64,000 nucleotides of DNA, taken from Gemmatimonas aurantiaca. Its GTDB lineage: Bacteria; Gemmatimonadota; Gemmatimonadetes; Gemmatimonadales; Gemmatimonadaceae. The number at the start of each line of letters is the position of its first letter. The stretch's first letter is position 1. Shown piece by piece: positions 41,976-49,855 of the stretch. Position numbers and translations under genes: made by a program. The stretch covers positions 744,001 to 808,000 of the forward strand of contig NZ_JBBCJO010000005.1 of assembly GCF_037190085.1 (NCBI RefSeq), written 5' to 3'. The notes beneath the pieces are model-generated. The model made no database searches. It was not told the origin of the DNA and worked only from the letters and a program-made list of their open reading frames with translations.

Positions 41976-42850
41976 TGGCGGTGTCCGTGCCCGGCGATTG
42001 GCCCTGGCCATCGAAGCAGCATGCGACAGCCGAGGGTGCGTTGCATTTCATCGACGTCGGCGTCGGTCCGCTGGTCGTCTTCGTGCACGGCACGCCCACC
42101 TGCAGCTACGAGTGGCGACATCAGATACAGGCCCTGCACGCGAGCCATCGCTGCGTGGCGATGGATCATCTGGGATTCGGCCGAAGTGAGCGGCCTTCCG
42201 GTGCGGCCTACACACCGGAAGCGCACGCGGTGCGTTTCCGGTCGTTCATGGACGCGCTGGCCCCCGCCGAACCGTTCACGCTCGTCGTGCACGACTTCGG
42301 CGGCCCCATCGCATTGGACTGGGCGCTCGATCATCCCGCGCGGATCGCCCGATTGATCGTCGTGAACAGCTGGATGTGGAGTTTCGAAGACGACCCGGTC
42401 ATGTGGAAACGGGCACGCATGGCCGACGGGTGGCTGGTGCGCCAGCTGTACCGGCACGCCAATGCGTCGTTGCGGCTGTTGCTGCCGGCGGCCTATGGAG
42501 ACAGACGCCGTATCGATCCCCACGCCCATCGGTACTACCAGTCGCTGTTTCCCGACGCCGAAAGTCGTGAGCAGGTACTCTTCACACTGGCGCGGTCTCT
42601 CACCCGCAGCAGCGCGTACTTTGCGCGGCTCTGGGATGGCCGGGCCCTGCTGCAGACCGTTCCCATGACCCTTCTCTGGGGAACGGCCGATCGCGCGTTC
42701 CCGGTGCCGGTGCTCGAACGTTGGCATGCGGCCTTCCCCCACGCGGATGTGCGCACATTCGAGGGGGTGGGCCACTGGCCGCACGAGGAGGCATCGGATG
42801 CCTTCACGACGTCGTTGCTGCACATTCTCCAACCGCGGATCCACGCATGA
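41972..42850 (+). CDS. Alpha/beta hydrolase with Asp nucleophile (dehalogenase/epoxide hydrolase-like)
   Basis: A 292-aa alpha/beta hydrolase. The nucleophile elbow is VVHDFGGP, giving an Asp nucleophile (D108) as in haloalkane dehalogenases and epoxide hydrolases instead of the usual Ser. The catalytic His is in GVGHWPHEE (H268) and the oxyanion region is HGTPTCSYEW. In haloalkane dehalogenases the residue after HG is Asn and the residue after the nucleophile is Trp; here they are Thr and Phe, so halide binding is doubtful. It starts at the overlap with the dehydratase stop (ATGA) and shares ATGA with the next gene, so the three genes form one operon. Confidence 0.8.
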   Translation: MMAVSVPGDWPWPSKQHATAEGALHFIDVGVGPLVVFVHGTPTCSYEWRHQIQALHASHRCVAMDHLGFGRSERPSGAAYTPEAHAVRFRSFMDALAPAEPFTLVVHDFGGPIALDWALDHPARIARLIVVNSWMWSFEDDPVMWKRARMADGWLVRQLYRHANASLRLLLPAAYGDRRRIDPHAHRYYQSLFPDAESREQVLFTLARSLTRSSAYFARLWDGRALLQTVPMTLLWGTADRAFPVPVLERWHAAFPHADVRTFEGVGHWPHEEASDAFTTSLLHILQPRIHA

Positions 42851-43752
42851 AGACCTTCCGCAACATTCTCCGCCTTCCCGCCGATCGGCTCGCAACCGCG
42901 ACACCGTTCGCGGCTGCGCTGGCCTTCACGGCCTCGGCTCTGTTCTCCCTCACGCCGACCACCATGACCGCACAACAGCCCGACTATGCGGCCGCCATGC
43001 ATGCGGCGCACGCGCACGAAACGCCGACCGCATCGGGCGCCGCGCTGATCGCGCCGCGTGTGCCCGTGACCGGTGACATGGTGCAATACGGCGTCGTCGA
43101 TGGCGCGGCCGTGCGTGGATACCTCGCCCGTCCCAGTGGGGCGGCCAAGGCGGGACCGGCCATCGTCATGGTGCACGAATGGTGGGGCATCAACGACAAC
43201 ATCAAAGCTATGGCCGACCGGTATGCCGGCGAAGGCTACACCGTGCTCGCCGTCGATCTCTTCGGAGGACAGGTGGCCACCACCGCGGATGCCGCGATGA
43301 AGTTGTATCAGGCCGGCATGGCCGATATCGGAAAAGGCGAACGCAATGTCGCGGCCGCCGTCGACTATCTGCGCAAGAACGGCGCGACCTCGGTGGGCAG
43401 CGTGGGCTACTGCTTCGGCGGTCACTGGTCCCTGCGGACGGGGCTCGCGGGCGGCGCCAACGTCAACGCGGTGGTGATGTACTACGGCGCGCCGATCACC
43501 GACGCGCAGGGACTCTCACGCCTCCGGGCGCCGGTGCTTGGCCTCTTCGGCGGGAAGGACACCGGCATCCCGGTCGACAGCGTACGCGCCATGGAAGCAC
43601 AGATGAAGAAGGCCGGCCGTACGGTGACGATTCACATCTACCCGAACGCCGGTCACGCCTTCGCGAATCCCTCGGGACAGTCGTACGACAAAGCCACGGC
43701 CGATGACGCGTGGACGCGCACGCTCGCGTTCTTCAAGGCCAACCTCAAGTAA
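42847..43752 (+). CDS. Exported dienelactone hydrolase family protein
   Basis: A 301-aa protein. An N-terminal hydrophobic signal (TPFAAALAFTASALFSL) is followed by the dienelactone hydrolase fold. The triad is complete: Cys in VGYCFGGHW (C189), Asp in GGKDTG (D238) and His in NAGHAF (H270), with the family's MVHEWWGIND motif near the oxyanion hole. Exported DLH proteins of this type are common in Gemmatimonadota-like genomes, but their substrate is unknown. ATG 42847 overlaps the previous stop by 4 bp; it is followed after 17 bp by tldD. Confidence 0.85.
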   Translation: MKTFRNILRLPADRLATATPFAAALAFTASALFSLTPTTMTAQQPDYAAAMHAAHAHETPTASGAALIAPRVPVTGDMVQYGVVDGAAVRGYLARPSGAAKAGPAIVMVHEWWGINDNIKAMADRYAGEGYTVLAVDLFGGQVATTADAAMKLYQAGMADIGKGERNVAAAVDYLRKNGATSVGSVGYCFGGHWSLRTGLAGGANVNAVVMYYGAPITDAQGLSRLRAPVLGLFGGKDTGIPVDSVRAMEAQMKKAGRTVTIHIYPNAGHAFANPSGQSYDKATADDAWTRTLAFFKANLK

Positions 43753-43769
43753 GCCAGAGACGAACTGCC

Positions 43770-45419
43770 ATGACCACACGTCGAGATTTCCTGCGCACCG
43801 GCGGCGTTGCCCTCGGTGGCCTGGCCCTCTCTCCCACGCTGCTGCCCGCACTGCCATCCACGCTGCCGGGCCATGCGTCGCTCTTTCCGCCCGCGGCGCC
43901 GCTTCCTCCGCTCTATACCGACCCGGCCACCCGCGAACTCATGATGGAAGCGCTCGACGCGGCCAAACGCGCCGGCGCATCCTGGGCCGATGTGCGCATC
44001 TCGCGCAATCGCAACAACAGCGTGCAGACACGCGAGAAGCAGGTCACCGACGTGGTGGATGTCGACACCATGGGCTGCGGCGTGCGGGTGCTCGTCGACG
44101 GGTGCTGGGGATTCGCCGCCACGCAGGAACTCACCAAGGCCGGTGTGGGTGGTGCCGCGCAGGAAGCCGTGGCGCTGGCCAAGGCCAATCGGATGGCCCG
44201 CGACCGTCGTGTCGAGCTGGCGCCCACGCCTGCCCACCCCGACGTGACCTGGCGATCGAGCTACACCATCGATCCGTTCACGATTGCCGTCGAGGAGAAG
44301 GCCGATCTCCTGCTGCGAGCCAACGCCGCCGCGCTCACGGTGACCAATGTGCGTTTCGTGAACTCCGGATTGTCGTTCGTGAAGGAAGAACGCAACTACG
44401 CCAACACCGAAGGCACCGTCACCACGCAGGACTATGTGCGCAGTTGGGTGACCATGAGTTGCACCGCCGTTGCGCCCGATCGCACGGGCACGGCCGTGCG
44501 CGGCCCGGAAGTGGTGCAGCCCGCCGGTCGCGGCTGGGAGTACGTGCTCGAAGCCGACATCGTGAACAATGCGAAGGTGTGGGCCGGGGAGGCCGCGGAG
44601 AAACTCACGGCCAGACCGGTCGAACCGGGACGTTACGATCTCATCCTGCATCCCTCGCAACTGTTCCTCACCATCCACGAGTCCATCGGGCACTCCACCG
44701 AACTCGATCGGGCCATGGGCTACGAAGCCAACTACGCGGGCACGAGTTTCATCTCGCCGCCGGAGAAGGTGCTGGGTTCACTCCGCCTCGGTCCGCCCAT
44801 GATGAATGTCATCGGCAACCGCAGTGAGGTCGGCGCGCTGGCCACCATCGGCTACGACGACGACGGCGTGCAGCCGGAAGACTTCCACATCGTGAAGGAC
44901 GGTGTGTTCGTCGACTACCAGACCACGCGCGAACAGGCACCCTGGCTGCGCAGTTGGTACGAGAAGAACGGCAAGCCGCTGCGCTCGCACGGCTGCGCCT
45001 ACGCGCAGAGCTGGGCGGATGTCTCCTTCCAGCGCATGCCCAACGTGTCGCTCCAGCCCGGCGACAAGGACATCGGCTGGGACGATCTCATCGCCGCCAC
45101 CGACAAGGGCATCGCCATGATCGGGCGCGCGTCGTACTCCATCGACCAGCAGCGTTACAACGCGCAGTTCGGCGCACAGCTCTGCTACGAAATCCGCAAG
45201 GGCAAGATCGTCGGGCAGGTGAAGGACGCGGCGTATCAGATGCGCACGCCCGATTTCTGGAACACGCTCGACATGCTCGGCGGCAAGAAGAGCTACATGC
45301 ACGGCGGCACATTCAACGATGGCAAGGGACAGCCCGGTCAGGCGAATGCCGTCAGCCATGGCTGCCCACCTGCCCGCTTCCGCAACGCCAACATCATCAA
45401 CACGGGACGCGACGTATGA
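43770..45419 (+). CDS. tldD: TldD-family metalloprotease subunit with Tat signal
   Basis: A 549-aa member of the TldD/PmbA family of microcin-processing and toxin-processing metalloproteases. It begins with a twin-arginine-like signal (TTRRDFLRTGGVALGGLAL), unlike E. coli TldD, so it may be exported. The zinc site HExxxH is H303-E304-x3-H308 (HESIGH), with the third ligand Cys in SHGCPPARF (C532). It usually works as a heterodimer with TldE, whose gene starts within its stop codon (ATGA). Confidence 0.9.
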   Translation: MTTRRDFLRTGGVALGGLALSPTLLPALPSTLPGHASLFPPAAPLPPLYTDPATRELMMEALDAAKRAGASWADVRISRNRNNSVQTREKQVTDVVDVDTMGCGVRVLVDGCWGFAATQELTKAGVGGAAQEAVALAKANRMARDRRVELAPTPAHPDVTWRSSYTIDPFTIAVEEKADLLLRANAAALTVTNVRFVNSGLSFVKEERNYANTEGTVTTQDYVRSWVTMSCTAVAPDRTGTAVRGPEVVQPAGRGWEYVLEADIVNNAKVWAGEAAEKLTARPVEPGRYDLILHPSQLFLTIHESIGHSTELDRAMGYEANYAGTSFISPPEKVLGSLRLGPPMMNVIGNRSEVGALATIGYDDDGVQPEDFHIVKDGVFVDYQTTREQAPWLRSWYEKNGKPLRSHGCAYAQSWADVSFQRMPNVSLQPGDKDIGWDDLIAATDKGIAMIGRASYSIDQQRYNAQFGAQLCYEIRKGKIVGQVKDAAYQMRTPDFWNTLDMLGGKKSYMHGGTFNDGKGQPGQANAVSHGCPPARFRNANIINTGRDV

Positions 45420-46825
45420 GCCGCGGATTCGATATCGACGGCGCACCGAAGTCGCTCTTCGCGCCTGCCTCCTCCGAGAACCGTGCGCCCTCCGGCGTGC
45501 TCACGCGTGACGAGGCACAGGCGGTGGTGGAGCGCGCCGTCAAACTCTCCAAGGCCGACGCCGTGCGGGTTTCCGTGCAGAGCAGTCGCGAGACCAATCT
45601 GCGGTTCGCCGACAACCAGCTCTCCACCTCGGGCGTGACCACGAACACCACCATTCGCGTGCAGAGTGTCTTCGGCAAGCGGAAGGCCAGTGTCGTCACC
45701 AACGATCGCAGCGAGGAAGGCCTGCGTCGCGCCGTGCAACAGTCGGAAGCGCTGGCCAGACTCGCGCCGGAAGATCCCGAATACCTTGGCGAACTGCCGC
45801 CGCAGCAGTACACGACGATCAACGCGTGGTCCGATCGCACCGCCGATCTGACGGCCGAGGATCGCGCCAAGGCGGCGTTGTCCGCGCTGGCTCCGGCGCG
45901 CGCCGGCAAGGAACTCACTGTAGCCGGCTTCATCATCTGCAATGCCTCGGCTACGGCGATCGGTACCAACACCGGACTCTTTGCCTATCACCGCGGCACC
46001 AACGCCAACTACACGCTCACCGCGCGCACCAACGACGGCACCGGATCGGGGTGGGCGGGCGCCGAGGACAACGATTGGGCCCGCATCGACTATCAGGATG
46101 TGGCCAATCGCGCCATCGACAAAGCACGCCGTTCGCGCAATCCCGTCGCCATCGAACCGGGTCGGTACACCGTCATCTTCGAACCGGAAGCCGCGGCCAA
46201 TCTCGTGGGACTGATGCGCAACGCCTTCCAGGCGCGCGCCGCCGACGAAGGTCGTTCGGCGTTCTCCAAGCCCGGCGGCACCAAGCTCGGGGAGAAGATC
46301 GTCGACGAGCGTATCACCATGTTCTCCGACCCCGCCGATCCACTCATGCTCGACTCCCCCTTCGACAACGAAGGGCTGCCGCGCTCGGCGCAGACCTGGA
46401 TCAGGAACGGCGTGTTGAATCAGCTCGCCTACAATCGCTTCTGGGCCAACCGGCAGGGTAAGACTCCCACGGGCAATTCGGCCGGACTGCACATGGCCGA
46501 CGGAACGGAAACGCTCGATTCGCTCATCGCCGGCACCACGCGCGGCGTGCTGGTGACGCGGCTCTTCTACCTGCGTCCGCTCGATCAGCGCACGCTGATG
46601 TACACGGGCCTCACGCGCGACGGCACCTTCCTCATCGAAAACGGCAAGGTCGTGCGCCCCATCAAGAACTTCCGTTTCAACGATTCGCCGCTGTTCATGC
46701 TCAACAATCTCGAAGGCATCGGGAAGAGCGTGCGCACCGCGGGCGGTGAAGGCGGTCCGGGCATCGTGATGCCTCCCATCAAGGTGCGCGACTTCAACTT
46801 CAGCAGCCTGTCGGACGCGGTATGA
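45416..46825 (+). CDS. tldE: TldE/PmbA family protein (metalloprotease partner)
   Basis: A 469-aa TldE/PmbA-type protein. The N-terminal alpha-beta block with SRETNLRFADNQLSTSGV and the repetitive ITMFSDPADPLMLDSPFDNEG region are typical, and the HExxxH motif of TldD is absent as expected for the non-catalytic partner. Translation is coupled to tldD through ATGA at 45416-45419. No signal peptide is evident, in contrast to the tldD product, which raises a question about where the two meet. Confidence 0.9.
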   Translation: MSRGFDIDGAPKSLFAPASSENRAPSGVLTRDEAQAVVERAVKLSKADAVRVSVQSSRETNLRFADNQLSTSGVTTNTTIRVQSVFGKRKASVVTNDRSEEGLRRAVQQSEALARLAPEDPEYLGELPPQQYTTINAWSDRTADLTAEDRAKAALSALAPARAGKELTVAGFIICNASATAIGTNTGLFAYHRGTNANYTLTARTNDGTGSGWAGAEDNDWARIDYQDVANRAIDKARRSRNPVAIEPGRYTVIFEPEAAANLVGLMRNAFQARAADEGRSAFSKPGGTKLGEKIVDERITMFSDPADPLMLDSPFDNEGLPRSAQTWIRNGVLNQLAYNRFWANRQGKTPTGNSAGLHMADGTETLDSLIAGTTRGVLVTRLFYLRPLDQRTLMYTGLTRDGTFLIENGKVVRPIKNFRFNDSPLFMLNNLEGIGKSVRTAGGEGGPGIVMPPIKVRDFNFSSLSDAV

Positions 46826-46832
46826 ACCCGGA

Positions 46833-46877
46833 GCGGGACGTCCCATCCCTCGACGGACGAGTTGTGGGACGTCCCGC
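46833..46877. promoter_or_regulatory. Two GGGACGTCCC palindromes forming a long inverted repeat
   Basis: GCGGGACGTCCCA (46833-46845) and TGGGACGTCCCGC (46865-46877) are perfectly complementary over 13 bp with a 19-nt spacer. Each half is itself a 10-bp palindrome (GGGACGTCCC). It starts 7 bp after the tldE stop and lies about 55-95 bp before the next ATG, so it may be a terminator for tldDE, an operator for the metal-related unit, or both. Confidence 0.5.
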
Positions 46878-46931
46878 ACACAGGCGAGGACCAGTGCCGA
46901 TGGCACGGCGAGCGGAATTCCATTAGCCTGT

Positions 46932-47363
46932 ATGGATATGCGGAAGTCGTCGATCGCCCGCTGGCTGGCGCTGTTCATGGGAGCATGGTTGTCGCTCGTG
47001 CAGAGCGACGCCGGGCTGTTCCATGCCTGCACCGTCGGGAGCAATCACGGCGCCCATGGTGCGATGCCGCAGGCGTCCCATCACCCGGCTTCACACGGAA
47101 ACCAGGGTGGTCATGCAGATCACGGCAGCACCTCCAGGGGCGCGCCCCAGAGCAATGATCAGCAGAGCACGGATCAGGAGTGCCACTGCATCGGTCATTG
47201 CTGCGCCACCGTCGTTCCGTCATTGAACACGCCGGATGCCTATCCCATGGCATCCGTCATTCGTATTGCCGCCGTACTCCCCGGACGTGCATCGCATGAC
47301 GTCATGGCGGAGTGGGTCGACTTCGTTCTTCCCTTTCCAACTGCCCCACCGGTTGTGGCCTGA
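46932..47363 (+). CDS. Exported His/Cys-rich small protein (DUF2946-like)
   Basis: A 143-aa protein with a hydrophobic N terminus (IARWLALFMGAWLSLVQS). The middle is extremely His-rich (HGAHGAMPQASHHPASHGNQ), followed by ECHCIGHCCA, a compact Cys/His cluster that could bind copper or another soft metal. The C-terminal WVDFVLPFPTAPP resembles the end of DUF2946 proteins, which accompany copper receptors. There is no clear Shine-Dalgarno; ATG 46938 is two codons later. It is followed at 186 bp by a TonB receptor. Confidence 0.65.
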   Translation: MDMRKSSIARWLALFMGAWLSLVQSDAGLFHACTVGSNHGAHGAMPQASHHPASHGNQGGHADHGSTSRGAPQSNDQQSTDQECHCIGHCCATVVPSLNTPDAYPMASVIRIAAVLPGRASHDVMAEWVDFVLPFPTAPPVVA

Positions 47364-47549
47364 GGATTCCGCTGTCCGCCCGTGATCATCGCGGGTGTGA
47401 GAGCCGTTCCTCACGCAGTGGCCACCAGGCAACGCCCATCCATCTGCTCACGGCAGATGCCCCCGCGTTGCCCTTCCATCAGCGCCGGTCTCGAGTCTGC
47501 TCTCCAGCGGATCACGGCGCGCGCGCTCCATACAACCGGTTCTCTACCC

Positions 47550-49853
47550 ATGTTGCATTCGTCCACCCGGGCGAGGGCACTGTCCGGCGTCGTACTCGCT
47601 CTGACGCTCGTCACATCGCTGCCCACCCTGCTCCGCGCGCAACGCGCGGTGCCTGATTCCGCCGCGCAGGATTCCACCCGCAAGGCCCGCGCACTCAATC
47701 CGGTCGTCACCACGGCCACCCGCGATCAGCGGGAACTGCGCAAACTGCCGGTCTCCATCACGGTCATCGACACCAACACCCTGGGTCGCACCAGCACCGT
47801 CTCCCTGACCGAAGCGCTGCGCACCGTTCCCGGTGTCATCGCCGGCAATCTCTTCGGCGGCGACGATGTGCGTCTGTCCATTCGCGGCAGCGGCGCGCGC
47901 GGCGGCTTCGGCGTGCGCGGGGTCGGCCTGTTGCTCGACGGTGTCCCCATCACGGAGCCCGACGGCCAGACCCGTCTCGATCAGCTCGACCTGGGCGCGG
48001 CCCGGTCCATCGAGATCGTGCGAGGCCCCGGCAGCGCGATGTACGGTGGTGCGGCCTCGGGCGGTGTCGTGAACGTGATCACCCGCAGTGGCCGCGAGAT
48101 GCAGGGGGTGTCGGTGCGCATGACGGGCGGCGGCTTCGGCTTCGACAGCGTCAACCTGCGCAAGGTCGACGTATCGGCCGGCGGCGCGCGCGGCGCATTC
48201 GATGGTTACCTGCAGGCCAGCAACACCGATCTCAAAGGCATGCGCGTGCAGAACAAGAACGACATGCAGCGCGCCAACGTCCGCCTGAACTGGACGCGGC
48301 AGGAGGATGGTCGCGCCGCTCCGGCCGCCACGGCCACGCGCATCGGTCTGGACGCGTCGTACAGCGACCTCGACATGCAGATTCCGGGATCGCTCACCGA
48401 TGCGGGCTGGCGTGACGAACCCTGGACCGCCGATCCGCTCAACGTGACCGGTGCCTACGGACGGCGTGAACAGCGGTGGCGCTTCGGCGCCCGCGCCTCG
48501 CAGGGATTGGGCACACGCTTCGGCAGCCTCGACGCCTTCGCCTTCGGCACGGCCCGCACCATTCAGCATCCCATCTTCCGGTTCGTCGACCAGAACACGC
48601 ATCGTGTGCAGGGCGGCGTGCGGCACGCCATCGGGTTCGGCTCCACCGATGCCGTCGCGGTGCGCCTCAACACCGGTCTCGACGTGGATCGCTGGTACGG
48701 CGACTCCCGTCAATGGACGAACGTGGCGGGCACGCAGGGTCGCGCCACACCATGCGTCAACGACCGGGTGGCCAACATCGTGCGCACCGAGTGCACGAAC
48801 CAGTACGTGGTGCTGCCCAGCGTCGGGACGTACACCTCGGCCGACGTGACCCATGGCAAGCTCACCTTCACGGCCGGCGCACGTTACGACAAGGTCACCT
48901 TCGACATCGACGATCGGATCCGCCCCAACATGTCGGTGAAGCAGTCGTTCGATCAGGTGTCTCCGCGTGCGGCGGTGCGATATGACGTACGTCCGGGCGT
49001 GAGCGTGTACAGCAGTGTCGCCCGTGGCTTCGAAGTACCCACCAACAGTGAACTGACGGCGAGTCCCGACACGATTCGTGGTCTCAACACCGAGTTGCGT
49101 CCATCGTCGCTCGTGAACTACGAAGTGGGCGCCAAGGCACTGGTGGCCAGCCGCGTCCTGTTCGACGCCGCGATCTATCGCACCAACGTGACGGGTGAGT
49201 TCCTCTCGCGCACGGTGGTCATTCCCGGCGTGCAGTTCCCGCGCACGATCTACGAGAACGTGGGTCGCACGCGCCGCACGGGTCTCGAACTCAGCGCCAC
49301 CACCCTCGTCGCACCGTGGATGGACGTGGTCACGTCGTACACGTACGCCCACTACGTGATGACGGAATTCCGCGGCACCGAGATCAACGCGCAGGGGCAG
49401 TCGGTCACCGTCGACTATGCCGGCAAGCTGATTCCCGGTGTCCCGCAGCATCGCGCGGCGGCTGAAGTGCGCCTGCGTCCGACCACGGCGCTCAATCTCA
49501 CGGTGTGGGGCGAGGCACAGGGTGCGACGTACGTGGACAACGCCAACACGTCGCGTGGCACCATCTATACGCAGGTGACGCGGACGGGCGCCGCGCCACT
49601 CATCGTACCGGTGCCTTTCAGCGCCGTCCCGGGTTACGCCCTCGCGCACGCGACCATCTCCTGGCGTCTGCCCGAAGTGCACGGCGCGCGCACCGGCACG
49701 TCGCGCGCCGAGCTGTTCCTGAATGTCGAGAACCTGCTGGACAAGCGGTACGCGGCGGCACTGGCCACGAACTCGGGCAATGGCCGCTTCTACTATCCCG
49801 GCGCCGGTCGGTCGTTCAACGCCGGTGTCACGCTCAGCACCGGAGGACGCTGA
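47550..49853 (+). CDS. TonB-dependent outer-membrane receptor
   Basis: A 767-aa receptor. After the signal (SGVVLALTLVTSLPTLLRA) comes the plug domain, with PVVTTATRDQRELRKLPVSI as the TonB-box region, GVRGVGLLLDGVPI and EIVRGPGSAMYGG, the last being the most conserved plug motif. The rest is the 22-strand barrel, ending in an aromatic-flanked strand. The substrate is unknown; the His/Cys-rich protein directly upstream and the thioredoxin-bearing lipoprotein downstream suggest a metal, possibly copper. Start ATG 47550 is placed just before the signal; the upstream open frame to 47382 is not signal-like. Confidence 0.88.
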   Translation: MLHSSTRARALSGVVLALTLVTSLPTLLRAQRAVPDSAAQDSTRKARALNPVVTTATRDQRELRKLPVSITVIDTNTLGRTSTVSLTEALRTVPGVIAGNLFGGDDVRLSIRGSGARGGFGVRGVGLLLDGVPITEPDGQTRLDQLDLGAARSIEIVRGPGSAMYGGAASGGVVNVITRSGREMQGVSVRMTGGGFGFDSVNLRKVDVSAGGARGAFDGYLQASNTDLKGMRVQNKNDMQRANVRLNWTRQEDGRAAPAATATRIGLDASYSDLDMQIPGSLTDAGWRDEPWTADPLNVTGAYGRREQRWRFGARASQGLGTRFGSLDAFAFGTARTIQHPIFRFVDQNTHRVQGGVRHAIGFGSTDAVAVRLNTGLDVDRWYGDSRQWTNVAGTQGRATPCVNDRVANIVRTECTNQYVVLPSVGTYTSADVTHGKLTFTAGARYDKVTFDIDDRIRPNMSVKQSFDQVSPRAAVRYDVRPGVSVYSSVARGFEVPTNSELTASPDTIRGLNTELRPSSLVNYEVGAKALVASRVLFDAAIYRTNVTGEFLSRTVVIPGVQFPRTIYENVGRTRRTGLELSATTLVAPWMDVVTSYTYAHYVMTEFRGTEINAQGQSVTVDYAGKLIPGVPQHRAAAEVRLRPTTALNLTVWGEAQGATYVDNANTSRGTIYTQVTRTGAAPLIVPVPFSAVPGYALAHATISWRLPEVHGARTGTSRAELFLNVENLLDKRYAAALATNSGNGRFYYPGAGRSFNAGVTLSTGGR

Positions 49854-49855
49854 TC

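Noticed and set aside
41972..42850. Naming the alpha/beta hydrolase haloalkane dehalogenase
   Set aside because: The halide-stabilising Asn and Trp positions are changed, so only the broader family is supported.
47364..47549. A cobalamin or similar riboswitch ahead of the TonB receptor
   Set aside because: The 186-bp gap has a 17-bp near-palindrome (CCCGTGATCATCGCGGG, 47379-47395 region) but no B12-box-like sequence or multi-helix layout.
47382..47549. An N-terminal extension of the TonB receptor
   Set aside because: It is not signal-like and would bury the clear signal peptide that starts at 47550.
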